Shown: positions 34,080 through 44,064, numbered from the stretch's first letter. The stretch: 62,000 nt of DNA from Cristatella mucedo (GCA_009760855.2 WPIO01000018.1:1472501-1534500); one strand, 5' to 3'. A program made the numbers and translations. Notes: generated by a model not told the origin, from the letters alone.

Positions 34080-35170
34080 TTACATCATGGAATCATTAAT
34101 TACAGAATTGTGATAATCAGATAATTTTGACGAAGTGCCACAAGGCGGAAGCTAGCCTCTAACTAGCAATACTAACGATTCGCTTGTTTGACGTTCACCT
34201 ATCCAAGTCTAATTGCAGAGAAGCCGGTTACTCGGCTGCTGACGGGAAATAACAAGTTCCCATGTTTTAGCTGTGAGTCATTGTAACTGAGAGGACAAAA
34301 CGCGGCATTCTGTCTCTATGGAGCCGAATGGGCGTTGTCGGTTAGATTATCCACCATCGTTCTCGTCGCCAGCACTTCGCTACGACTGAGCCAGACTTCC
34401 TACACTGCGACTAGTCCTCTGGGAACTGGTGTTCGTGCTGACCGCTTACCGCACTCAAGTGCCGACGGAGTGAAGCTATCGATTTGAGAATGCCAACAAC
34501 AGCTCGGCGAGATAAGAATGAAGCGCCCCCGTTCGAGAGCGTGCCGTCCAGCCGGACGTTCACCAGGCTCCTTGGCAAGGGCGAATTTCCGCCGCCTGCC
34601 GGAAGTCGCCATGCAAAGTTAGCGCCTGCATGCCTCCATTTATCGAACGGCTTGCAGCCTAGCACCACAGCATAGGCGTTTTGTGGCCGAGCCACAACTG
34701 AAGCAGCAAACCAAGTAACCCAACCAGTCCTGCGAAATAGTTACCAGGGTTACTATTGGTGATGAAAGCGCAGTCAACGAAGAGAAAAGATGGAAGTGTG
34801 CTGATGTGGGATGTAGACAAGTGCTGCCTGAAGCCTCGTGACGTATCCGGCGACCACTAGAAGATCGTAGCTGCACCGGTAATCCCAATTTATAGGTTGC
34901 ACTCACATTGGGTGCTTCTCGTTTCATTGTCAACTTCGTCTCGCTACCGCCAAGAGAATGATGCAAGTTGGAATCTGTTAACAAATAAAGCTGCATAGAA
35001 ATAAAAAATGAGATTGTGCTTGGCGATGACATTTAGCAAATGGGAGAGTATAGATAATTAAAAGAAGCAAACCAAGCGCAGAACGCCGATGTACCTCGTA
35101 CTTTAGTCGGTCCTTGATTGATTTACGGCGGCTTACATCATCACTATGGAGACGCTGACATAGTAGCCGT
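34080..35170. other. No gene recognised
   Basis: A 94-codon and a 130-codon frame on the - strand overlap others and have no recognisable domain. A GC-richer part (34380-34700) might be a promoter island but carries no clear core elements. Confidence 0.4.
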
Positions 35171-35179
35171 GATCGCAGG

Positions 35180-35340
35180 CTAGGTAAGGCAGTTGCTCTT
35201 TAAGACCTCAGGACCGAGGTCGTGGGTTGGAATCTTGAAGTGGGTGATCCTTTATTGCTGCGACTGAGCAATGGTATTGGCCTTTAAGGCGTTTCTGCTG
35301 CTATGCAAAAAGAGGCTTTCAAATCAGCACGTACATTTTT
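35180..35340 (+). repeat. SINE family 2, copy 1
   Basis: tRNA-like head GGTAAGGCAGTTGCTCTTTA and GAGGTCGTGGGTTGGAATC (A- and B-box positions), then AGTGGGTGATCCTTTATTGC and TGGCCTTTAAGGCGTTTCTG, GCAAAAAGAGGC. The same order appears at 47755-47920. The body and tail differ from SINE family 1, so it used a different helper or a different origin. Confidence 0.65.
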
Positions 35341-35369
35341 ACACATGATGGCAGAGCAGTGCTAATCAT

Positions 35370-35564
35370 TCACAGGCGAGTTGAGAGAAGAGATGAGAGG
35401 CGACATGAGAGTTGCTCGAGAAGGACACGGTGATCAATAGTAGGAAACACTTCGGAAACATCAAGCAAAGCAAGTACAGAGACTTCTCCTAAATCAACAA
35501 TCGTGATCAGATCGTTATATAGCAGAAGAAATAGTGACTCTATGGAGTACTTATTTCTAAACAC
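35370..35564 (-). pseudogene. LINE reverse transcriptase fragment
   Basis: Frame of 64 codons: NKYSIESLFLLLYNDLITIV, then LGEVSVLALLDVSEVFPTID HRVLLEQL (space added). This is the RT segment normally reading STETALLRxxND...VxLLDLSAAFDTIDHxILLxxL. The second-block Asp (LLDVS) is present. Ends abruptly on both sides. Confidence 0.75.
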
Positions 35565-35766
35565 GAATTGGAACTTAGTAGATCTTCTAAAGTTTCAATG
35601 TGCTACTGCACTTTCAGCGACTTTCAACGAATTAAAAGAATATACGATTCAACGGCCTTGTTTATATCGCGGCCGGTGATTCTTAACTGCAGCCATAGCT
35701 TGCAGTGGGCAATAACAGATCACTTAATGCAGGACTTGAACCCACGACTTTGTTCGTGAAGAGCTA

Positions 35767-37080
35767 ATGCAATGTAATGTAATGTATCTCCGTCCGTAAC
35801 TCCACAAAGCCACAAAGACTATGTGTATGCTATGCAGGAGTTTTTTTTTATTTCGCACTCACAGCCTAAGCTGCTTGCAATATTCACCCGGTAGCCAACA
35901 GACTTCATCTCATGTAACAAAGAGAAACTGGGAAACATAGCAGACTCAGAAGAGTCGTTGAGGTTGTGAGTAGCATGGAAGTAGCAGCTCCAGGCTGCTG
36001 GAAAAGACGAGCCATAGTCGACAGCACGAGAGCAGTTGTCGTTGCATAAGCATTGTAGAAGCGAGTTCCACAGTCTAGGACCTGCCGAGCTAAAGCTTCT
36101 GTCGCCAACGGTCTTTAAGCTGAGGAATTAAACAGCTAATTTATTTTCCATACAGGACCTGAAGGTACGAGAAGGCTGAAACTGGTACAGCAGTTCAGCT
36201 AGGTATGAAGGAGCGAAACCATGGTGGGCCTTTTGTGTCAGCTCAAGAACTGGGCTCTGTATCCGTAGATCAACCGGCAGCCATCCTAGCTCTTTTAGAA
36301 AATGAGACACCTCTATCAAAACTCTGGGACTTGAAAACTAGCCTTGCAGCCATATTCACAGCCATTTGTATTGGGCTACACAATATTTTGGTAGCCCAGC
36401 CTAAAATAAATAAAGATAATCAAGCTGAGACAGAACTAAGGAGCTAGTAAAAAATTTTTACAAGCCACCCTGGAAGAAAGTTTCTTATCTTCGATAGAGA
36501 TCAGACGTGACGGCTACCTGCAGAAACAGTCTTCTGAATTAAGCTTTAAAAATTCAGACAGCTGTCGAAAACGAAGCCTAAATTTCGAGCACGTGGTGAT
36601 GGTCACTCAATAGCATCACCTATTCTAAGAGCAAACTCTTGTAATCCATCCAATTGCATATGGTGTCCTTCTGAACCTACAACACGCTCAGGATCTCCTA
36701 TGAGAAGCAGTTAATCTTTGTCGTCATTGAGTTTCCAGAAGTTTCCGACATCCGGGATCAAATGTCGGCAAGACAAGCATTCAGTTTATCAGTTGCTGCA
36801 GCTGATTCCGACGGTTTGAATGACAAATTCAGCTGAATATCGGCAGCGTAAACGTGATATCATATTCAATGGGCCTTAATCACTTTACTCAGAGGTTGAG
36901 TATAAATAAAGAACCGCATGGGACCGAGGACGGACCCTTGAGGGACTCCACAGGTGACCGGTCTCGTGGGTGAGACGAGACCACCAAACGACATGGATTA
37001 CTCACGATCAGACAAGTACGATTTAAACCACGCCAGTGCCTCGAGCTAGCACCTTAACCCCGGTCTAAGATCTAGGCGTT
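35767..37080 (-). pseudogene. Longest LINE-B copy, degenerate RT to 3' tail
   Basis: On the - strand this begins in the RT at GVPQGSVLGPMRFFIY (about 36950-36905). It continues through the catalytic region with AADIQLNLSF in place of YADDxQL, the NLGxxFD block, LGWLPVDLRIQSPVLELTQK and FAPSYLAELLYQFQPS, into the LINE-B UTR. It ends with TTACGGACGGAGATACATT and two or three ACATT units (35767-35790). This copy links the LINE-B tail to its own reverse transcriptase. Many stops make it inactive. Confidence 0.85.
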
Positions 37081-37369
37081 AGGAATAATGAATACAATTT
37101 GGTTAAGCTCACTTAGTGCAGTAGTGCTTTCCTAATTTATTGCTCAGCTAAATCCTTTTTGAAAGGTGCCGGAAAAAGAGCTGAGACTAAGACCATATGT
37201 ATGTATAACGTCAATTATCCATAGCAGTAGCTGATCTATGTATTGTAAACGTAGTGTAGTGAGAATATGATCTGCAGGACTAGTAGTCTTCTTTGACTGG
37301 GAGATGATTGTCATGCTGGAAGCTTCAGTGGCAGGTTTGAAAGCAGACATTGAGGTACTGCTCGGCGTT

Positions 37370-37401
<32 letters not shown>

Positions 37402-38700
37402 TAAGTCAGGTGAGAATGTTAGGAAGTTGCTTTGCTACCTTAGAGATGGACTCAACGATCTTGTTTAGATTGCTGACAAAGAATCTACAGAAAAGATCTG
37501 CTACATCACCACATGGATCACTAGGTTAGGATCTAACTTGGAAGATTAAGCAGATGGTTGATGGTAGACATGAGCATTTTTCATCGAGCATTTTTTATTC
37601 AAACCTTGTTTTAAAGAAGTCCACTTAATCTTTTCCAGTATATATTTCTTAGCCCGACGATGGAACGGTAGTCATGAACTTGAGTGTTTTCTTATGCTTC
37701 GGCTTAGCCGACCTAACTAGTTTGATGTCTGCGGTAATCCACAGGCCATCTTGTGGGGCGCCTTGTGTGCTTAATCATAGGTGCATGCTCATCAAGAGTT
37801 TGGCCTGAGTCGTGTTGTAACATTCAAATAACGATGACAGGTTGGAAGTAGTATTGAGCAGGTAGGGCGGTAGACAGCAATAATACCAAGGGTATGTATG
37901 TTTTGCGGTTTGCATGTGAATATGGATGAGGAGGAGGGTGCACGCTGCAAACTGAACGAGATCCACATGTTGTCACAGGAACAGGATTTAGTGATAACAG
38001 TAGACGATAACTTAAACTGCGGGAGAACATTTTACCAAATGGTTGACCCGTATTGTTCGTGGATTCATGAACATGAGCCACACAGGAAAAGAGTCTTTCA
38101 GTGCACGATATTCGGCTATTGAGGCGTAAGACAAATGTTAAAATGACTTAAAATCTCCCACCACTATAAAGAAAGGATTTCTGGGAAACGCGATCGAAAT
38201 CGCATAACAAAACCAAAAACATATGAGAGATTGATAATTAGGCAGCGGTGTAGTGTTGCCACCTTTTGCTACTTGCTCTCAGAGAAACTTGAAACAAGAA
38301 ACAAGAATGATTCGATGTGACTGCAAACTGTTCAAAATTGAAGGGGGAAAGGGCGACGACGGCAACTAATCCACCGGTTTATGATTAATCTAGGGATGTG
38401 AGAGAAGGAGAAACCTTTACGGGTAGCATCCGTTTTGGTGGAGCGGTTAGCTGATATTAGCCAGTTTTCGATCAAAGCGAACAGATCTAGATTATCATCA
38501 ATAAACAAGTCATCAATAATTAGAGGCTTCCGAAGAATTCCGAAGACGAGCGCAATAACTGGCCGCCAACTTTAGTCCAAGCTAGAGTGCTTACGCCACC
38601 GATTCAGGAAAAATGTATGTACTGGCTCAGTCTCACCCACAACTCCGTGCTGTCATGCCAGGGGCTAGTGAGGAAGAGGGTTTTCCGGAAAGCCGTCAAG
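37080..38700. other. No gene recognised; short (GA)n at 37371
   Basis: A (GA)n run of about 30 bases lies at 37371-37402. Open frames are short and of no recognisable kind; a tRNA-like AGCACCTTAACCCCGGTCTA at about 37048 may be a SINE scrap. Confidence 0.4.

Positions 38701-38702
<2 letters not shown>

Positions 38703-38791
<89 letters not shown>
38703..38791. repeat. (AG)n microsatellite, about 44 units
   Basis: Uninterrupted AG dinucleotides for nearly 90 bases. The frames over it give only RE or LS dipeptides. Confidence 0.97.
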
Positions 38792-38794
<3 letters not shown>

Positions 38795-38904
38795 AAGCCA
38801 AGCACATTAAGAGGTTTCTTGGGAACATGCATAGTGCCAAGTCACGTAAGTTATTACGGGTGTGTTGGTATATGAGCGATTTGTAAATAATTGCGTAAAC
38901 AAGT

Positions 38905-38980
38905 AATAACCTGTCGAGTGCCTTGAAAGAGATTCAGTCTCTGAGGGTGATCAACTTATGTATTTATATTATTATTAGGC
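38905..38980 (+). repeat. LINE-A or SINE tail remnant
   Basis: GAGTGCCTTGAAAGAGATTC, AGTCTCTGAGGGTGAT and an ATTATTATT end: the shared stem-loop in decayed form. Too short to say which family. Confidence 0.55.
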
Positions 38981-39399
38981 GCTGTTCTGGTTTGTTACTG
39001 AATTTCATAAATACATGCACTGCGTCTTCTTCATGGAGATGGATTAAGTCGTAGGTAGAACGCACAAGTATCCTATGTTCAGGGACTTGCTCTGGGTGCC
39101 TCGGTGTAATTCAAGCGTATGAACGGCAGCGCTCGTTATTGCCACCGTGGGAGTTACCAGATGAGCGCTGGGGTTTTGATTGGTCGGCTGGTACAACCGC
39201 AAGGCGTAAAGTACCTACAGCTTTTCCTATACTACAGTTGGCAGATACGGCCCCTTACCCTAGATGTTGTGACGTATTAGGCAAACCAGTGGGAAATCGG
39301 CACGAAATTGCTGCCAATTTAGCACTGAAGCCGATAGCGTAAACGCGGCTTATCCCAAGGGCTTGCCAGAAGCCGCCAAATTGACCGCTACCGACTGCT

Positions 39400-40265
39400 T
39401 CTCGGGCAAGTACTCTCTGCCGCGCCCATTAGCGGCGATGGCTGCATCCGGCTAGCGACTGTCTGCACCCGCTCGCCGTTGCGCCAGCGACCGCATCGGT
39501 CGCGCAGAGTCGTCGCCGCCGCCGCCTCCGCCGCCGCCGCGCACCCCGATCGCTTCGCAGCGCGTCTGCAGCGTCGCGCTTTTGCACTTCGCCAGGCCGC
39601 CGGCTACCGCGCCGCCGCAGGTCGAGCCGAGCGCGAGCGGTGACGCTCAAGCGCGGCTCGGTGCGTACGCACCGACCGGCACGACGTGCGCGCACCGGAC
39701 GGCAGGAGGCGAATGCCTGGAAAATGAGGGACGTCCGAGAGCTGAAAGAATAACAGGGCCCGACGAACTAGCTGAGCGGAGCGCCGGGATAATTGGCCCA
39801 CCATCTGCCGGTAATGGCGGCGGCGGCCGCCTACCGACAGCGCCGACCGGATGCCCGCAAGCTCCACTGCCGCGCAGGCGCTCGACGGCTGACGCTAGCG
39901 CGTCGCGTTCCCCTGCACTGCAGCTGAGGCTGGTGCGCTGGCTGCGCGGCACTCGGAGCGGCTCGGTGGCCGCCGCAGCAGCTGGGCGCTGCAGACGACG
40001 AGCGACGCGGGGCGTGGCCAAATGCAGCCGCGCGCCGGAAGAGCAAGCCCCGTCGCTCCGGCGGCAAGCTCGGCGCTAGGTTGGCCAGCGCGTACGTGCA
40101 ACTGCTGCCGCCGCTGCCGTCGTCGGACCGAAGGAGCATGGCGTTGGCCCGCTGCGTAGCCACGCCGTCGTTGAGTGGGCCCAGCGCCTGTGCCAACGGG
40201 TTGGCAGAGGGGACATCTGGCGCCCCTCCCTCTTGTAGAGCTGTGGGAGAGTGCAGCAACCGGTA
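39400..40265. other. GC-rich, CpG-rich island, no protein recognised
   Basis: Very high GC with frequent CGCC/GCCG runs. Overlapping frames of 140-165 codons exist on both strands, all Ala/Arg/Pro/Gly-rich, as GC-rich DNA produces by chance. It lies about 0.8 kb beyond the stop codon of the D2-like receptor, separated by two SINEs. It could be the promoter of another gene or part of a wider GC-rich domain around the receptor. Confidence 0.4.
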
Positions 40266-40267
40266 TG

Positions 40268-40401
40268 CCGAGCTGGTTCGGTCTAGCGGTTAAGGCGCTC
40301 GCGCCGACTAAGGTCTGACTGAGGTCGTGGGCTTGAGCCCCGAGTCATATGTGGAGCGCCTGAATAGAGATTAAGTTCCCTTAGGGCGCTATACAAATGA
40401 A

Positions 40402-40429
<28 letters not shown>
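40268..40429 (+). repeat. tRNA-derived SINE (family 1), best copy
   Basis: Complete unit. The tRNA-like head has GGTTCGGTCTAGCGGTTAAG (A-box region) and GAGGTCGTGGGCTTGAGCCC (B-box region), which would form an internal RNA polymerase III promoter. A short body follows. The tail GAGCGCC TGAAT AGAGA TTAAGT TCCCT TA GGGCGCT then runs into ATACAAATGA and (ATT)10 at 40400-40429. The tail matches the LINE-A end nearly base for base. Confidence 0.9.
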
Positions 40430-40432
<3 letters not shown>

Positions 40433-40469
40433 ACCTGCACTCACGACAGAAATCAACCATGAAGAAAAA

Positions 40470-40625
40470 ATAATTAATTTGTATAGCACCCTAAGAGAGC
40501 TACTCAGCATCTATTCGGGCGCGTCGCATTTGCCGCGGGGCTCGAGCCCACGAACTCGGCCGTCCAATGCATTCACCTTGACCTCGGTCGGGGCGAGCAC
40601 CTTCACCGCTCGGCCCAAACAGCGC
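40470..40625 (-). repeat. tRNA-derived SINE (family 1), inverted neighbour
   Basis: Same family as 40268-40429 on the other strand, tails facing each other about 40 bases apart. The - strand reads GGGCCGAGCGGTGAAGGTGC, CGAGTTCGTGGGCTCGAGCC, then AGATGCTGAGTAGCTCTCTT and TGCTATACAAATTAATTATT. An extra about 40-base segment (GGTCAAGGTGAATGCATTGG region) separates the A and B boxes. The two SINEs could pair into a long hairpin if co-transcribed. Confidence 0.85.
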
Positions 40626-40713
40626 AGCAACGATGAAATGAGGTCCTACTTCCAGACGACGACGAGGAGCCTGCGAGTGCGTGTCAAATGAACGCCGCGA
40701 TTGTGCACTGGAT

Positions 40714-40719
40714 TTTATT
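40714..40719 (-). terminator. Candidate poly(A) signal for the D2-like receptor
   Basis: AATAAA on the - strand about 330 bases after the stop codon at 41046, the first such hexamer downstream. Placed before the two SINEs. Confidence 0.35.
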
Positions 40720-41045
40720 TCGTATATTCGGGTCTTGCCCATGCCCGCCCCGCCTCCCCCCTGCCCTGCCCGAAGCTCTCTGGTATCTCGCCCGCTTTGC
40801 TGAAAAATCCTCACCCCGCCTCCGTGCGTTGACTGCCATCGGTTTGCCACGGTTCGATGCAACAAATTTGATGTCCGTGAAGAGATTGATCACTCGGCGA
40901 CGCAGAATAACGGTAGTAACCGTTGTTGCAGCAATAGAAGCGCTTGCATAGATAGCGCCGCAGGCTCGACGCAGCGAGCCGCCCGCCCGCCAGCCCGTCC
41001 GTCCGTACACTCGAGTGAGGCCGCAGACGCCGCTCGTCGGAGCTC

Positions 41046-42473
41046 TCACGCGTCGGGCTCGGACACGCTCGCCGCCGTCGGACGAACGTACGGCACGCCT
41101 CGAGCGGCCATGTACCAGCGCTTGCTGCGCCGAGCCGCGGAAAGGTAGCCGCGCCCAAGAGTCCGCGCGAATGCCCGGCGAAAATCCTTCATGGAAAGAG
41201 CGTAGATCAGCGGGTTGGCGCCCGAGTTGGCGTAGCCGAGCCAGGTGGCCACGTCCAGGAGCGTGGCGTCGGCGATGCACGCTCGGCCGCAGATCGCGTT
41301 CACCATTTGGCAGGTGAAAAACGGCGTCCAGCACAGCAGAAACACGCCGATCACTATGCCGAGCGTCTTCGCGGCCTTCTTCTCGCGGCCGAGCGCTATC
41401 ATTCGCCGGTACAGAGAGCTTTGACCGCCGCCGCCGCCGCCGCCGCTGGCGCCGCCGCTGCCGACGCAGGGGTGGCCCCTGCCGGCGCTCGCCGCTCCTC
41501 GCACCGCCGCCGACGTCCGCCCGTTGCCCTTGTGAATGCGCAGTCGCACCAGAGCCGCCGCGGTGCCGGCGCCGCCGCCGCCGGTAGCGACGCAGCCGAC
41601 GAGCACCGTGCCGGCGGTCAGCGAGCGCAGTTGGCTGCTGGCGGCGCCGTAGATGCGACCGTACACGGCCAGCATGATGACGGACGGCGCGTAGAAGGAC
41701 ACGAGCGACGAGACGATGACGTAGGCGCGGTCGGCGGTGAACGTGCACTGCCGCTCGGGCATCGGCCCGTCCGACGCGCTCCACCAGGCGATCGCCGGGA
41801 ACGAGGCGGCCGAGCTGGCCAGCCAGACGAGAGCCGCCGACGCGCCGGCGCGCCGTCGCGCCGAGGCCGCGCGCGGGTAGGCGACCGGCTCGCGTATGGA
41901 GCGATACTTGTGCGTGGCGATGGCGCACAAGTTCAGTATGGATGCCGTGCAGCCGAGCACGTCGAGCGCGCGCCACAGGTCGCACCAGACGCGGCCGTAG
42001 ATCCAGAGGCCGCCGAGCGCGTACTGGCTGAGCGCGAACGGCATGACCGTCGCGCCGATGAGCAGGTCGGCGAGAGCCAGGTTGACGACAAGCAAGTTGG
42101 CGACGGTGCGCAGCCGTCGCTCGCGGCACACGGAGACGACGACGAGCAGGTTGCCGAGTACCACCTCCAGTATGACGGCGCCCAGCAGCGCGCTCACCAC
42201 GCCGACGGCGGCGGCGGCGGCAGCGGCGTCGTCCAACCGCGAGCCGTCGCCGTGTGCGGCGGCGTCCGCGGTGGCGTTAGCGGCGAAGGTGTCGGCGGCT
42301 GCGTCTTCGCCGAGCGAAGCCGCCGAAGCGCAGCAGTCGCGGCCACTGCCGACGACGAGCGCGAGTGCTGCGGCGCCGAGAAACGATGCGCCGCTCGGCG
42401 GATGCGTATCGGCGACGCCTGAACTTCGATCGAGACCCGGCGTGGCGAAGGCGACGGCGGTGGCAGAGGTCAT
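41046..42473 (-). CDS. Dopamine D2-like amine GPCR with HKY in place of DRY
   Basis: Single-exon receptor of 475 residues. I start at the ATG at 42471-42473; the frame stays open for 234 more codons upstream, but that part is Arg/Ala-rich GC-driven sequence. NAT sequon at N66. TM1 N108 (GN), TM2 D136 (LALADLL). C164 and C243 form the expected disulfide. Amine-pocket residues are all present: D171 (3.32) in DVLGCTASILNLCAI, S255/S256/S259 (5.42, 5.43, 5.46), W382, F385, F386 (CWTPFF) and Y414 (7.43, WLGYANS). NPLIY at 420-424. The TM5 SSLVSFYAP and TM6-7 motifs fit D2-like receptors best. The third-helix DRY is T187-H188-K189-Y190, although E364 (6.30) remains. Loop 3 is Gly/Ala-rich with a GGGGGGG run. 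It probably couples to a G protein less normally, or signals differently (inference). Confidence 0.88.
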   Translation of the reverse strand: MTSATAVAFATPGLDRSSGVADTHPPSGASFLGAAALALVVGSGRDCCASAASLGEDAAADTFAANATADAAAHGDGSRLDDAAAAAAAVGVVSALLGAVILEVVLGNLLVVVSVCRERRLRTVANLLVVNLALADLLIGATVMPFALSQYALGGLWIYGRVWCDLWRALDVLGCTASILNLCAIATHKYRSIREPVAYPRAASARRRAGASAALVWLASSAASFPAIAWWSASDGPMPERQCTFTADRAYVIVSSLVSFYAPSVIMLAVYGRIYGAASSQLRSLTAGTVLVGCVATGGGGAGTAAALVRLRIHKGNGRTSAAVRGAASAGRGHPCVGSGGASGGGGGGGQSSLYRRMIALGREKKAAKTLGIVIGVFLLCWTPFFTCQMVNAICGRACIADATLLDVATWLGYANSGANPLIYALSMKDFRRAFARTLGRGYLSAARRSKRWYMAARGVPYVRPTAASVSEPDA

Positions 42474-43180
42474 TCCGTCGGGAGACCCCGAGAAGCGCGC
42501 TCCGATTGCTCGGCAGCGGGCGAACGGCCGCTCAGCGTCAGCCGAGTCGTCTCGTCGACGTCGTCGCCTCCGGAGAGCCGGCGTCGACGTGAGCGGCGAG
42601 CGTCGGCGAGCCGCTCCGGCTGCACGCTTCCTCGGCGCATCGGCGGCGCGCAGCGGCGGTTCGCGCGATCTGCGGGCGGCGCGTGCTGCCGGGCTCTTTC
42701 TGGCGTCCGCTACGCTAACGCGGCAGCCGACCGTACGCCGAATCGGCAGCGGCCGCGGAGACCTCCGGTCGCAGCGCCGTCCTATTGGATGGCTTGAGCG
42801 CCTGAGCCGAGCTGCACCCTCGTATCCGAGGTTCTCTGGGCGGTCCGCCTCCGGCGCCGCCTGCGCGTCGGTCAACGAGTGGGCGGCGACCTCGCGTACG
42901 GCCGCACGAAGCGCACGGCGCGGCCGATTGCGCGGCGGAAGCGCCGCGGTTTGCGTCCGAGCGTAGCGCATTGTCCAATCTGCGCTCCGCTCCCTGCGGC
43001 GACGGCATCGGTGGCAGGCGCTATTGCAGGCCTGGCTGCTGACAGTCCGGCGCCGGATAGCGAATTTCGCTTTGTCGAACGGAGAGCGCATGCAGCCGCA
43101 GAACGTCCGCTCGCTATCCTGGTGCGTAGCAAACTCTCCGCTAACAACTGGCAGAGCGAAAGCTTCTGTCCCCAACCATT
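42474..43180 (-). other. GC-rich 5' flank of the D2-like receptor
   Basis: In-frame with the receptor and without stops up to an ATG at 43175. The translation would be dominated by Arg and Ala (RRRRRRDD, AARAARRSREPP) with no signal peptide or domain. I read it as 5' UTR and promoter, CpG-rich like the gene itself. A longer N-terminus cannot be excluded without transcript data. Confidence 0.5.
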
Positions 43181-43563
43181 TTTTTAAGCAGACGAATGAA
43201 GCAGCAACTTAATTTTCCAGGAATGACTAAAAAATATGAGGTTACCGAAACTTATGGAACAGTTAAACGTGGCCGGGCGCCAATCTGTTGTAGGTCAATC
43301 CAATGCATTATGGGACCGGGTAAGAAGAAGCTGAGACTGCAACGAAGCAACAGCTTTAGTCGCAGCTAATTACAGTGGCCAGATTGAGCGTGCTACTGCT
43401 AATCTAGAAAATGTCAACGACGATTAGGTGACCACTGTAACACAAGTGCCTGGTAGCGGCTTAGGCCTCGTCCGTTGAACTTGGTAAACCCTGTACGTGG
43501 CTTGAGAAGCCACGGCTTATGAATTTGCATGAAAGCACAGCGATATCTTATGGCTGCATGTAG

Positions 43564-44064
43564 TTGCTTGGCAACGTAGCCTTGACTGACGATGTCTGGA
43601 TCGAAGCGATCGTTCTTCGTGGGACGATTATAGCTACTGAGGAGCCTGCCACTGCTCTAACTTTCTTTGCTACTGCAAACTGTGTGCAAACTATCAAAGT
43701 TATTGATAGCTGCTCCGATGCTGGTCAGGCTGCTCGACTATTTCGTGAACATGCAGCTTACTGCGCCTGCTCTACCAGTGTTTATATATATTATACAGCG
43801 GAATTGTCCTACTGTCACGACGAATCCGACGAGGAGCCTTCCTTTTGGGATGAAGTGCACAGCAGTATAACGGCTAGGCACAGTGCTTACGCCGATGCTT
43901 TAAGATTACGCAGAGGAAGGCTTTCTTATCATTTAAGATTTGTGCTCCCAAAACTATTCTTTGCGCGTGTTCATCTACACGGAGAAGTTCTTTATTCTGC
44001 GATCCTGAATGTCTGCATTCCTTGCTATGAACTGAGTCCATTTACTTGGCAACTTTTTGAGTGA
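43564..44064 (+). CDS. Unidentified 166-codon open frame
   Basis: Open frame of ordinary composition, not GC-driven and not repeat-derived as far as I can see. The start shown is the listed one; the codon is not a strong candidate and an internal exon is equally possible. It contains TIKVIDSCSDAGQAARLFRE and YADALRLRRGRLSYHLRFVL, both with counterparts in the unidentified segment at 23515-23880 (TVEIMDCCSYAG; YLPMALALRYKGDY). No domain, signal peptide or membrane span is recognised. The shared motifs suggest two members of one gene or element family, one intact for longer than the other. Confidence 0.3.
   Translation: MLGNVALTDDVWIEAIVLRGTIIATEEPATALTFFATANCVQTIKVIDSCSDAGQAARLFREHAAYCACSTSVYIYYTAELSYCHDESDEEPSFWDEVHSSITARHSAYADALRLRRGRLSYHLRFVLPKLFFARVHLHGEVLYSAILNVCIPCYELSPFTWQLFE

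Noticed and set aside
38587-38886. 99-codon frame with RE repeats
   Set aside because: Product of the (AG)n microsatellite; no conserved sequence on either side.
39582-40259. Proline/arginine-rich frames of 142-165 codons
   Set aside because: Overlap on both strands in a CpG-rich island, with no recognisable family.
40684-42129. 481-codon - strand frame overlapping the receptor
   Set aside because: Another frame of the same GC-rich DNA; the receptor frame alone has seven helices and family motifs.
41307-42966. Two large + strand frames (371 and 307 codons)
   Set aside because: They are the antisense of the D2-like receptor gene; high GC removes stop codons on both strands. Composition is Ala/Arg/Gly with no domain.
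42474-43175. Extended 234-residue N-terminus of the D2-like receptor
   Set aside because: Arg/Ala-rich, no signal peptide or domain, and unlike any amine receptor; judged as GC-driven open frame.
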